Origin: a bacterium
GTDB taxonomy: Bacteria; Bacteroidota; Ignavibacteria; Kapaibacteriales; UBA961
Reading direction: 5' to 3'
DNA length: 22,528 bases
Assembly: GCA_022844575.1 (NCBI GenBank)
Contig: JALHLL010000029.1
Location: 1 to 22,528 of the forward strand
Positions within the stretch are counted from its first letter, which is position 1. Every line of letters starts with the position of its first letter. Positions 14,459-22,528 of this stretch are shown piece by piece. The translations under genes were made by a program, and so were the position numbers. The notes under the pieces were generated by a model. The model was not told the origin of the DNA and did no database searches. It was given only the letters and a program-made list of their open reading frames with translations.

Positions 14459-17308
14459 ATGTTTCGATTGCTATTCTTTGTTTTACTGTTATTACCATAT
14501 ATCGCTTATAGTCAAAAATCGGAAGCACAAAGAGAAGCCGATGAAGTAGCCGAACGAATCAGGAAATGGATGGAATGGGCAAATCCTACACCTGTGCTTA
14601 AAGCGGAGGAGCAGGATTATCCGCTTATGCCTACCATCGTATTGCCCGATAATACCAATGCAGCCGTTTTTACTGATGTAAATACCATTGTGGAGGAGGC
14701 AGCATCGGGATTTGTTGTGCAAAATGAATCATCCATTGCTGTCAATCCTAAAAATCCTCTCAATCTTATTGCCGCGGCGGTTGATTATCGTGATAATGGC
14801 GCACGGTGGGTATATGTTTCCTCCGATGCAGGCAAAACATGGAAAAATCTTAACTTGGGTGTCCCCGCAACCGGATGGACGGGAAGTAATGACCCGTCCG
14901 TAACATTTGCAGCCGATGGTACCGGTTACTTGATGTATGGCGGCTTCGGTAATAGAGAAGTCGGCAGCCCTGAAAACGGGGTTTTTGTAGCACGAACAAA
15001 GGACGAAGGCAAAACATGGCAATCGCATTTTGCCGTTATACAACATAAAGGTACTCAAACGGCAGATTCAAACTTTGAAGACAAATACTATGTCCATGTT
15101 GATAATTCGCCTACCTCACCTTATTTCGGGAGGGTTTATACACCGTGGAAACGAGTTATCTCCCGAGACTCCTCAACACAAATCGTCAATACATTTTCAA
15201 CGGATGAGGGTGCCACATGGAGCATACCCTTGCGTGTAAGCGAAAGACTTTCGGGTACATCGGAGGATACGACCTTCGGACAAAGTTTCCCCTTAACAAT
15301 TACGGGTCATTTGGGTGAAGTATATGTTATATGGAATCATGGTATAAAAAAAGCAATCGGTTTTGCAAAATCAACAGATGGAGCCAAAACATTTTCCGCA
15401 CCACGTTTAGTACAACACTATAAGGAATTAGGTATTGCACGAAAAATACCGGAAGGTATTCGCCATACAGTAAAAGGAAAGGTACGTGCCGAATCATATC
15501 CGAGTATAGTATGCGATATTTATACGGAGCAGAGAAAAGGGTGGCTTTATATGGTATGGGCTGCCGACCGCATTCCGAATGTGTATTTTTCACGTTCTAC
15601 TGATGGAGGCGATACATGGTCAACACCCAAAATAGTCCATTCGGATACAACGAATGATCAGTTTTGGTCATGGTTGGCACTCGATCCAACCAATGGCGAT
15701 TTAGCCGTGATGTATCTTGATAGCCGCGATGACTCCACTAATCTTCTCACAAGCTGTTATGTAAGTTATTCGAGTGATGGGGGCGATACGTGGATAGATA
15801 AGCGGGCAAGCGATGCCGAAAGCGATTTACGTCGCAATCCTTTTAACGGTAATGCTTTTGCAGGCGATTATAGCGGTTGTGCATTCCGCAATGGCAAAAT
15901 TTACCCTTCATGGGTCGATATGCGTAATGCCAAACAAACAAATAATAATAATGATGTTTATACGGCATTGGTTGATGTATATGGTCTTTTGCCTCCTCCA
16001 AGTTTTATCGCTAAAACAATTCCTGATATAAATACTGCTCTCGATTTGGATTGGAAAAAGCCGGAAACACGCGGATTTAATAAACCCCTTGGCGATTTCA
16101 GTTATCAACTGTTTCGCGATAATGTGCTCATTAAAACATTTCCTAAGGAAACCGTTTCTTACCGCGATGAAGGTCTCGAAAATTTTAAACGATACACATA
16201 TTCCATTCGTATTCTTTCGGGAGCGGATACAAGCGTTTTTGTACGTTCAGCTGCATACTCCGGCGGTTCGCGTGAGCCGGGTATCCCTAATTTATTAAAT
16301 GCAAAAGGAAATACCGATAATAATGTGTCGCTTACGGTTAAACTACCTCAATATAGATTGGATAGTTCCACATTATTTGTGAATGCAAGAGCCGTTGCTA
16401 TTTATCGGGACGGCATATTCCTAAAAGAATCCGACATAGCGACTACCGACGCGGGTAAAGTAATAACAATAAACGATAATCCCCAAAGAAACGGCTGGTA
16501 TATGTATTCAGTTCGTGTTCGCGATAATGCAACACCCTATAATGAAAGCCCGACAAGCGAAAGTATATTAACTTATACCGGACCAATTACCGATAATTAT
16601 AAGGATGACTTTGAAGAGAATGTTTTGCGTAAGTATTTTGCTTCGGAATCATGGAACAAAGTAAATAAGGGCTATAACAGTAATTATTCGCTTACGGAAT
16701 CACCAACGGGTAATTATAAAAGGGGTATGCGCGATAGTATCATGTTATTTCCCGTTCTTAATCCTTCCGGTACAACGCATATGTCTTTTCGCCATGCGGC
16801 AATCATTCATCCTAATGATTCGGGTATTGTAGAATTATCGGATGATATGGGGCATACATGGAGGCATTTAGCAGCATTTAATTCCTCAATGTTTCCCGCT
16901 TGGTCGGATAATACCTTTACCGATGATGATTGGAAACCCGAAGTATTAAAAATTACAGGAAATGATACGGTGCTTGTACGTTTCCGTTTTCGTTCCAATT
17001 TAAGTCAAGAACTTGACGGCTGGTATATTGACAATATAGAATTCGGGCTTACTGCCGACGCGGAGGATGATACGGATATATCCCAAAAAGCAATATTATA
17101 TCCTAATCCGACAAAATCCGTTGTCTATATAAAGGGAGTACATAGCAGTGATATTGAAATTATTTCCATACTTGGTGAACAATTGCCCGTACGGATTATA
17201 CAAGAGTATCCTGAATTAATGATTGATGTTTCAACATTTCCTAACGGTGTTTACAGTATTCGTCATAAAGGGAAACACATAACCCAGTATTTTACGGTAC
17301 AACGATGA
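14459..17308 (+). CDS. T9SS-secreted six-Asp-box (sialidase/BNR-like) beta-propeller protein
   Basis: A 949-residue protein with a signal peptide (1-18, ending AYS). Residues about 85-510 form a sialidase-like propeller with six Asp boxes S/T-x-D-x-G-x-T-W/F: 121-128, 180-187, 247-254, 305-312 (Phe, and Ala for Gly), 380-387 and 438-445. About 515-710 looks like two fibronectin-III-like or Ig-like modules. About 715-865 is a MAM/immune-inhibitor-like jelly roll ending DGWYIDNIEFG. The last 70 residues are a T9SS type-A sorting domain (YPNPTKS, FPNGVYSI). The N-terminal FRIP motif with the catalytic Arg of true sialidases is not seen, so a binding or other hydrolytic function is as likely. AAGGGG seven bases before the ATG supports the start. 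It overlaps the GNAT gene by 4 bp. Confidence 0.9.
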   Translation: MFRLLFFVLLLLPYIAYSQKSEAQREADEVAERIRKWMEWANPTPVLKAEEQDYPLMPTIVLPDNTNAAVFTDVNTIVEEAASGFVVQNESSIAVNPKNPLNLIAAAVDYRDNGARWVYVSSDAGKTWKNLNLGVPATGWTGSNDPSVTFAADGTGYLMYGGFGNREVGSPENGVFVARTKDEGKTWQSHFAVIQHKGTQTADSNFEDKYYVHVDNSPTSPYFGRVYTPWKRVISRDSSTQIVNTFSTDEGATWSIPLRVSERLSGTSEDTTFGQSFPLTITGHLGEVYVIWNHGIKKAIGFAKSTDGAKTFSAPRLVQHYKELGIARKIPEGIRHTVKGKVRAESYPSIVCDIYTEQRKGWLYMVWAADRIPNVYFSRSTDGGDTWSTPKIVHSDTTNDQFWSWLALDPTNGDLAVMYLDSRDDSTNLLTSCYVSYSSDGGDTWIDKRASDAESDLRRNPFNGNAFAGDYSGCAFRNGKIYPSWVDMRNAKQTNNNNDVYTALVDVYGLLPPPSFIAKTIPDINTALDLDWKKPETRGFNKPLGDFSYQLFRDNVLIKTFPKETVSYRDEGLENFKRYTYSIRILSGADTSVFVRSAAYSGGSREPGIPNLLNAKGNTDNNVSLTVKLPQYRLDSSTLFVNARAVAIYRDGIFLKESDIATTDAGKVITINDNPQRNGWYMYSVRVRDNATPYNESPTSESILTYTGPITDNYKDDFEENVLRKYFASESWNKVNKGYNSNYSLTESPTGNYKRGMRDSIMLFPVLNPSGTTHMSFRHAAIIHPNDSGIVELSDDMGHTWRHLAAFNSSMFPAWSDNTFTDDDWKPEVLKITGNDTVLVRFRFRSNLSQELDGWYIDNIEFGLTADAEDDTDISQKAILYPNPTKSVVYIKGVHSSDIEIISILGEQLPVRIIQEYPELMIDVSTFPNGVYSIRHKGKHITQYFTVQR

Positions 17309-17841
17309 GTGTTTCCGTTTTGCCGAGTGAATGGTTTGTTAATAATGTAACAATACGGCAAGCTACCATACACGATGCACAGTCAATAACGGAAATAAAA
17401 AACGCTTGCCATTATTTATATAGTTACGATGAGAACTTTTATATATCCGATATTTCTGAATATCAGGATATTCTGTTGAACCATAACAATACAGAAGAAC
17501 AAAGTACTTTATATTGTATTGTAACGAATACGACTACATTGGGGTTTTTCCATGTTTATTATCATTACCCATCAAAAAAAACAGTATGGATAAAAACACT
17601 TATTATACATCCTCATGGGCAGAGGAAGGGTATTGGCAGATCCATTATACATAATATTGAGGAACAATGCGCAGTACAGGGCATCATTGCTTCCCAGATA
17701 AAAGTATATCTTAAAAATTATACTGCTTTACGCTTTTGGCTTTCATGCGGCTATACCTCAATTATTGATTTTAATAGCGAAGATATATTCGAACAACATA
17801 GCAATAGGGCTTCATTCGTATTAGAGAAATCTCTCGCTTAA
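17305..17841 (+). CDS. GNAT-family N-acetyltransferase
   Basis: A cytoplasmic acyltransferase of 178 residues that would move an acetyl group from acetyl-CoA to an amine; the substrate is unknown. The fold is visible from VTIRQATIHDAQSITEI (beta1-alpha1), through strands at 68-80 and 94-103. The acetyl-CoA pyrophosphate loop QRKGIG at 106-111 (Q/R-x-x-G-x-G/A) is followed by the helix RSIIHNIEEQ and the late region YTALRFWLSCGY. The start ATG overlaps the TGA of the upstream secreted protein (ATGA), so translation is probably coupled. It has a poor SD of its own, consistent with that. The next gene follows after 56 bp with a good SD. Confidence 0.88.
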   Translation: MSVSVLPSEWFVNNVTIRQATIHDAQSITEIKNACHYLYSYDENFYISDISEYQDILLNHNNTEEQSTLYCIVTNTTTLGFFHVYYHYPSKKTVWIKTLIIHPHGQRKGIGRSIIHNIEEQCAVQGIIASQIKVYLKNYTALRFWLSCGYTSIIDFNSEDIFEQHSNRASFVLEKSLA

Positions 17842-17897
17842 ATTCAGAATTTTAATACTATTTTTTACTTGTTTGTGCCGAGTTTTGGAGATAATTT

Positions 17898-20861
17898 ATG
17901 AAAAATTTATTACCGATTATTATAGTGCTCTATAGTTTTACGGCATTTTCTCAAACAGTTCAGCGACCTTTTGTTTCTAACTTACCATACACTACACCTA
18001 TTAACGGCGAATTTTTATTTGCCAAACCAGCACATGAAATTACGGAGGACGATGCCCTTATAACAAAAGACGGACACTTCTTTAATAAAAAAGGTAATCG
18101 TGTTCGGCTTTTGGGTACTACCTTATTTAGTGCCGCATGTTTTCCCGATAGCATTTTAGCCGTAGCATTAGCAAAACGTTTTTCTGTTCTCGGGCTTAAC
18201 GCAGTACGATTAGCTGCTATTGACAATCAGTGGTGGAGGAATTACGGCTCCGTATTTGCCGAAGCAAATGATAGCAAATCGTTCGACTTAAATCAGATGA
18301 AAAAGTTAGATCGTTTTATTCATGAACTAAAAAAACAGGGAATTTATATTATTTTGCAAGTTCATTCGCAATGGATGCCCCGACCGGAAGATAATGTACC
18401 CGATCCTGATTCTATTCCTTGGAATGGTAGATATGTTAATTATTTTATTCCGCAATACATCAATCATCTTCGCAATTTTACTAATCAGTTGCTCAATCAT
18501 AAAAACACTATAAACGGAACGGTATATAAAAATGAGCCCTCAATAGCCATCATAGAATTAACAGACGATAATTCTCTTTTTGCGGGTTGGCAAAACGGTG
18601 AGTTACATCCTCAATCCCGATTTTCGACAAAGCATTCCGCTATGCTCGACGGGGTATGGAATGGTTATCTGAAAAATAAATACAAAACAACAACCGACTT
18701 AAAAAAAGCATGGAATATTGTACCCGACAATTCAAAACAAATGCCCAAAAACGGCAATTTTGAAGATAATAATGATCCGCTTGCACAATGGGAATTAGGG
18801 GTTAATACCGATAACAATGCCGTAGCGGCCGTGTACCCATCCAATGGCATAAAAAAACAAGGAAATTTTTCAGCATGGATAAAAGTAAATAAAGCCGGTA
18901 AATATGTATATGATGTCCTTTATATAAATCGTTCCGTATCTGTAAAGCGTTTTCAACTCTATGAAGTACGTTTTTGGGCAAGAACCGATGCTACAAGCCC
19001 ATTTACTGCACCATGGATAGTAGCTCTTCAAAGGGGCGCCCCACCTTATGAAAATTACGGATTATTCTATCAGAACAATGTTCCGTTAACTGAAAATTGG
19101 CATGAATATACTACCCGATTCAGAGCAAATGCAACGGATTCGTTAAGTACATTCTTATCGTTTTATTTGGGCGGCGGCACAGGAAACATATATATAGATG
19201 ATATGAGTATTAAGGCTTTACCCGAAGAGGGATTAATTGCCGGCGAATCGTTAGAGGCAGGTAATGTACAAAGAATTAGAAGATTAGACCAAAGTCCGGC
19301 AGTTTCTCCATCAAGAGCTGCAGAGCAAACATTGCTTTATACCGCACTTACAGATAATTATATGAATAATTTTTACAAATTAATTCGTGATACGATAGGG
19401 TGTGCGGCTCTGATAACTTCCGGTAGTACGCCTACCTATATCAATGAGATGTATGCCGAAAGAAATCTTGATTTTTCGAGTGCGATTCAATCAACCGATT
19501 ATGTTCGATATATAAATAATAAACCTTCACATATAGGCAATAACGGTATTATCCAAGACCAATATCTCGGTGCAATCTCATATTTAACAAGAAATGCCCG
19601 TATAAATAAACCCCATATTATCGGCGATTATCAGATGGTGAGCATATCGTCTCATATCGGAGAAATGATGTCAATACTACCCGTATTTGCCCAATATCAG
19701 GATTGGGATGGCGTTTTCGTTGGAAATTTGGGCAATGATTTTGGCAAATTCACTTGGAATCGTTTGGATAGTAATGAAGTATGGTCTCAAACATTCAATT
19801 CCGCATTATGGGCTTTAACACCCTCTATGGCCGAATGTTTAAGAACAGGCGCAATAGCTGTGGCTCCGAGACAAATTACACTTAATAATACAACCGAAAA
19901 CTTTGTCTATCCCTCCGACCAATTACAATACGGTTATTGGTTAAGGCAATCCCCTGACTCACGAATGTCATTATTCAGAAAAATACGGTATGACTCCATT
20001 CTTGCCAAAGAACCATCAGAAAATCCACAATCCCAGATTCCCCAAATAGCGGATGGTACACTTAATACCGCCAATATCATCAGCGAAACGGAAGAATTGA
20101 CATGGAATTTGGATGTAGGTACATTAACGGTAAATACCCCTCGATACAGATCTATTACAGGCAGATTGACCGGACAGATATTCTCGCTTGGTGATATGCG
20201 TTTTGAGCGTACCGATGGCGGAGCAAATGGCAATATGACATGGATGAGTTATGATACCACATCACTCGAACAATCACAACAATCTCTCTTAACTCTTACA
20301 TCACGTAATGCCAATGCCAACATGAAATGGCGCGGTGATACAAGTGTATGGGGTGGAGGTTGGGGAACCCTACCTATTGTTTCCGATGCAATGACGGTAC
20401 GCTTATCTTTTGTCAGCGATGCCGATACGGTGTATGCAATACCTTTGGATATTCAAGGAAATGCCACCAAACAAACAATAGGTGCGTCGCGGCTTTCCGG
20501 CAATCGTCGTTCCTTTTCATTCGACCAAAGTATTCATCCCTCGCTTTGGTTTTTAATAAAACAAGAATGGATTCCGAGTTCCGTACAAGAAACATCTGTA
20601 TCCCCTTCCATTACCGTATCCCCCAATCCCGTTTCCGATTATTCCACCATAACGGTTTCATTACCGAATTCGGGTACATCGGCAAGTATTTCCATTATTT
20701 CACTAACGGGTGAAGTACGGACAATTTGGTCGGGAATAGCCGACGGCTCCGTACTCTGGAAAGATATTGATAATAAAAACTTTGCGGCAGGAATCTACAA
20801 AGTAATTGCACAAGCGGGTGCGGATTGGCAAAAAACTTCAACAATTATAATAATGAAATAA
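17898..20861 (+). CDS. T9SS-secreted TIM-barrel glycosidase-like protein with inserted CBM-like domain
   Basis: A 987-residue protein with a signal peptide (1-18, cleavage near AFS). Its N-terminal part matches clan GH-A barrels: FFNKKGNRVRLLGTTLF (60-76), LGLNAVRL (98-105), GIYIILQVHSQW (148-159), NEPSIAIIELTDDNSLF (212-228). Residues about 280-445 form an inserted CBM4/9-like jelly roll (NGNFEDN ... IYIDDMSI), after which the barrel resumes (ITSGS, KPHIIGDYQ at 571-579, QDWDGVF at 601-607). In related proteins I remember EINNENSL and VSEYN at the acid/base and nucleophile sites; here they read ELTDDNSL (Asp224) and IIGDYQ (Asp577). A region near 720-870 has beta-rich repeats, and the last 80 residues are a T9SS sorting domain (VSPNPVSD, AAGIYKVI). 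A TTGGAG SD supports the start. The catalytic state is uncertain. Confidence 0.85.
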   Translation: MKNLLPIIIVLYSFTAFSQTVQRPFVSNLPYTTPINGEFLFAKPAHEITEDDALITKDGHFFNKKGNRVRLLGTTLFSAACFPDSILAVALAKRFSVLGLNAVRLAAIDNQWWRNYGSVFAEANDSKSFDLNQMKKLDRFIHELKKQGIYIILQVHSQWMPRPEDNVPDPDSIPWNGRYVNYFIPQYINHLRNFTNQLLNHKNTINGTVYKNEPSIAIIELTDDNSLFAGWQNGELHPQSRFSTKHSAMLDGVWNGYLKNKYKTTTDLKKAWNIVPDNSKQMPKNGNFEDNNDPLAQWELGVNTDNNAVAAVYPSNGIKKQGNFSAWIKVNKAGKYVYDVLYINRSVSVKRFQLYEVRFWARTDATSPFTAPWIVALQRGAPPYENYGLFYQNNVPLTENWHEYTTRFRANATDSLSTFLSFYLGGGTGNIYIDDMSIKALPEEGLIAGESLEAGNVQRIRRLDQSPAVSPSRAAEQTLLYTALTDNYMNNFYKLIRDTIGCAALITSGSTPTYINEMYAERNLDFSSAIQSTDYVRYINNKPSHIGNNGIIQDQYLGAISYLTRNARINKPHIIGDYQMVSISSHIGEMMSILPVFAQYQDWDGVFVGNLGNDFGKFTWNRLDSNEVWSQTFNSALWALTPSMAECLRTGAIAVAPRQITLNNTTENFVYPSDQLQYGYWLRQSPDSRMSLFRKIRYDSILAKEPSENPQSQIPQIADGTLNTANIISETEELTWNLDVGTLTVNTPRYRSITGRLTGQIFSLGDMRFERTDGGANGNMTWMSYDTTSLEQSQQSLLTLTSRNANANMKWRGDTSVWGGGWGTLPIVSDAMTVRLSFVSDADTVYAIPLDIQGNATKQTIGASRLSGNRRSFSFDQSIHPSLWFLIKQEWIPSSVQETSVSPSITVSPNPVSDYSTITVSLPNSGTSASISIISLTGEVRTIWSGIADGSVLWKDIDNKNFAAGIYKVIAQAGADWQKTSTIIIMK

Positions 20862-20885
20862 CATTTTCATACATAATCTTATAGG

Positions 20886-20911
20886 CGACCTCACATTGTG
20901 GGGTCGTTTTA
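20886..20911 (+). terminator. Terminator after the glycosidase-like gene
   Basis: Stem CGACCTCAC (20886-20894) with GTGGGGTCG (20898-20906), one T-G wobble, loop ATT, followed by TTTTATTTT. It lies 25 bp beyond the stop at 20861. Confidence 0.85.
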
Positions 20912-21445
20912 TTTTGTGCTGTCAGGCTGTACCGAATGACCGGCGAGATCAGTCATGTGTAGATATATAGTGGAATCACTTAATATTATAAAAAAGCCAT
21001 CATGGAGTCCTTCTTTAAGAAACACCTTTGCAGAGTACATTGAGAGTTCCTTAAAAGTATTTTTATCAAACAATTCCTTCTTTACATTATAAGGTAACCA
21101 GCTTTTGAAATTGAACTTATTTTTTTCTAGAGGCGATTTTAGAACCACAGCCTTTCCAAACCCGACCGTGTCAATAAATTTAGCTTTTAATGTAGATACT
21201 AAATAGTAATCTGAAGGTCCCGGTACCCATTCGTTATTATTTAATCCCATCCTATAAATTCCTAAGCAGGGGTTATTTGCTGTATCGACTATTACTTTTG
21301 ATAAATTGATAATCTTTCCTATTTTATTTAAGTTATGAATCAATGTCTCATTGCCTTCTTTAGAATTAGGAAATTGTTCTTTGGAATTTGAGTCCTCATT
21401 TCCACATCCAATAAGTAAAATAGCTATTAGAAAATATTTGATCAT
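20909..21445 (-). CDS. Lipoprotein of unknown function
   Basis: A 178-residue protein with a type II signal peptide and lipobox L-I-G-C at residues 11-14. The mature N-terminus is CGNEDSNSKE; early acidic residues resemble the surface-export signal described for Bacteroidota lipoproteins, so outer-membrane surface exposure is possible but inferred. The rest (for example IGKIINLSKVIVDTAN, then WVPGPSDYYLVSTLKAKFID) shows no motif I recognise. It starts 10 bp after the ankyrin gene stop without an evident SD, so it is probably translated from the same message. Being paired with a small ankyrin protein on AT-rich DNA suggests an accessory pair; no enzymatic function can be assigned. Confidence 0.75.
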   Translation of the reverse strand: MIKYFLIAILLIGCGNEDSNSKEQFPNSKEGNETLIHNLNKIGKIINLSKVIVDTANNPCLGIYRMGLNNNEWVPGPSDYYLVSTLKAKFIDTVGFGKAVVLKSPLEKNKFNFKSWLPYNVKKELFDKNTFKELSMYSAKVFLKEGLHDGFFIILSDSTIYLHMTDLAGHSVQPDSTK

Positions 21446-21455
21446 TTATACTTGT

Positions 21456-21941
21456 CTATAGTGGAATATTGTAATTTACGAATTGATCAGCCAATGATTT
21501 CGGACTATTACCATAATTGTTCTTTATCATTTTATCAGCACCATGTTCGACTAAGTAGTTTACTAATTTAACATCCCCTTTGCAAGCAAAGACAGCATCC
21601 GAAAGTGGCGTATTGCCATTTTTGTCAACTGAGTCAACAATAGCCCCTCGTTCAATTAATAATTTGGCAATGGCTAAATTATTATCTATGCATGTAAAAT
21701 GCAAAGGTGTTTTTCCACCTTTATCAGCAGTGTTTACGTCAGCGCCATTATTACATAAAAAGTGTATCATTTTTTCATTACTTCTACCAACTACTTCAGA
21801 TAGCACAGTACGTCCATAACTATCTTTGCAATTAATATCAATTCCACTTGAAATCAACAGCAGTATCCTTTCAGTATCTTCTGCATATACTGCATGTGAT
21901 AACAGATCATAGTCCTTGTATTTATTTTTCTTATTAGTCAT
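21456..21941 (-). CDS. Ankyrin-repeat protein (four to five repeats), cytoplasmic
   Basis: A 161-residue protein without signal peptide. After a short basic N-terminus it is made of about four full ankyrin repeats (residues 12-41, 42-75, 76-108 and 109-144), each with the GADVN/GIDIN-like turn and TPLxxA or TVLSEV helix start, and a final partial repeat. Ankyrin arrays bind protein partners; in bacterial accessory loci small ones often act as immunity or antagonist proteins. The AGGGGA SD six bases before the ATG is strong. It is followed by the lipoprotein gene after 10 bp and preceded by the two-TM gene in the same direction, suggesting one unit. Confidence 0.9.
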   Translation of the reverse strand: MTNKKNKYKDYDLLSHAVYAEDTERILLLISSGIDINCKDSYGRTVLSEVVGRSNEKMIHFLCNNGADVNTADKGGKTPLHFTCIDNNLAIAKLLIERGAIVDSVDKNGNTPLSDAVFACKGDVKLVNYLVEHGADKMIKNNYGNSPKSLADQFVNYNIPL

Positions 21942-22019
21942 CGTATTCCCCTAATTACTTCACGTATTGATACTAATTTGAACATAACTATCAGTGACAC
22001 TGTTGTAAAAAATTAAAGT

Positions 22020-22319
22020 CTATCTATTTTTCATATCATTATTTCCTTCAATCTCTTCAACATTGTTCATTTTATTATCTTTACGCCAAAAGTAAAATGT
22101 TAGAATCAAAATAACCGATAAAATGATAAAGAAAAGAGACAGCGTATCAATAATATCATATATATCGTTAACAATATTTCTATGCAGTTCAAATTCTGAC
22201 ATTTCAAACTGATACTTTACATCTAATAAGATTCCATAGGACGTGAGTGCAAACATTATTTCTACAATAACGGTTATGACTATCAACGAAAAATACACTT
22301 TTTTATATTTTCTCTTCAT
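22020..22319 (-). CDS. Small membrane protein with two transmembrane helices
   Basis: Ninety-nine residues with a basic N-terminus (MKRKYKK), TM helix 1 at about 8-31, a 25-residue loop containing EFELHRNIVND, TM helix 2 at about 56-78, then an acidic/Asn-rich cytoplasmic tail. By the positive-inside rule both ends are cytoplasmic. A longer frame begins at the ATG at 22373, but AAGGAA seven bases before the ATG at 22319, and a start immediately before the basic segment, favour the shorter form. I do not recognise a family; small two-TM proteins next to ankyrin and lipoprotein genes can be toxins, holins or signalling partners, but nothing here decides it. Confidence 0.68.
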   Translation of the reverse strand: MKRKYKKVYFSLIVITVIVEIMFALTSYGILLDVKYQFEMSEFELHRNIVNDIYDIIDTLSLFFIILSVILILTFYFWRKDNKMNNVEEIEGNNDMKNR

Positions 22320-22410
22320 TTGGATTCCTTTCATATAATCTTCTGCCGGACATATATCATTTCGAGTGTACATATTCTTGACGTTCCTCTCCCCCTTCTA
22401 TTCTGAAACA

Positions 22411-22448
22411 AAAAAATAACCCCTGCTCACGTATAGTGAACAGGGGTT
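22411..22448 (-). terminator. Terminator of the gene entering from the right
   Basis: Stem 22418-22430 with 22436-22448 (one C-A mismatch), loop GTATA; the run of A at 22411-22416 reads as a T tract on the minus strand. It lies 37 bp past the stop at 22486. The preceding gap 22320-22410 holds no recognisable promoter. Confidence 0.85.
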
Positions 22449-22485
22449 TGTGATTATGATAATAGCCCTTCGGCTTGTGGTGATC

Positions 22486-22528
22486 TTATCTAATCACACT
22501 TAGTGGAATAGTTACACTCGTATTGCCT
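22486..22528 (-). CDS. C-terminal end of a gene entering from the right, probable T9SS cargo
   Basis: On the minus strand the last visible codons read GNTSVTIPLSVIR followed by TAA at 22486-22488. This resembles the final strands of the T9SS sorting domains elsewhere in the window (SVSVPFMIVR, SQTIPFVKQ): a Gly-turn, an alternating hydrophobic strand with Pro, and a short basic end. A well-formed terminator just downstream supports a gene end here. The fragment is only 14 codons, so identity is tentative. Confidence 0.55.
   Translation of the reverse strand, partial: GNTSVTIPLSVIR

Noticed and set aside
20348..20713. 121-codon plus-strand ORF inside the glycosidase-like gene
   Set aside because: It lies fully within the 987-aa gene in another frame; no SD; composition Arg/Cys/Phe-rich as expected of an out-of-frame read.

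Overview
The window reads as a moderately AT-rich chromosomal segment of a Bacteroidota-lineage bacterium. Four secreted proteins, and apparently a fifth cut by the right edge, end in a type IX secretion (T9SS) type-A sorting domain, a system essentially confined to that phylum. Two intergenic regions carry an exact Bacteroidota promoter (TTTG, 19 bp, TAnnTTTG). Many genes also have clear Shine-Dalgarno sites, which typical Bacteroidia mostly lack, and atpD-atpC stands apart from other ATP synthase genes. Together this suggests a deep branch such as Kapabacteria, Ignavibacteria or Chlorobi; that placement is inference.

Left part (1-8700, mostly housekeeping): the 3' part of a GAF/SpoIIE-phosphatase/HATPase regulator (1-1584); atpD and atpC (1737-3569); a secreted beta-barrel-like protein (3817-4710); an operon of a 57-aa protein, ribosomal protein L31 in a zinc-free form, and S18 (4856-5559), with its own promoter and terminator; a small nucleoside 2-deoxyribosyltransferase-fold protein (5658-5993); ATP-type PEP carboxykinase on the minus strand (6063-7619); and, divergent from it, a ParB/SerK/SbnI-like protein (7840-8664).

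Middle (8747-20861, secreted proteins): a 975-aa Omp28/thioredoxin-like protein; a Cys-rich T9SS protein whose reading frame is broken once at a T TTA AAA heptamer (12003-14134); a 949-aa six-Asp-box propeller protein overlapping a GNAT acetyltransferase by 4 bp; and a 987-aa TIM-barrel glycosidase-like protein with an inserted carbohydrate-binding-like domain, in which both expected catalytic Glu positions appear to be Asp. Apart from the GNAT protein these are all predicted to be exported.

Right part (20909-22528): a visibly AT-richer block of three small minus-strand genes (two-TM protein, ankyrin-repeat protein, lipoprotein) that looks like accessory DNA, then a terminator and the last codons of another probable T9SS cargo gene. 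I found no tRNA, rRNA, CRISPR array, insertion sequence or integrase.
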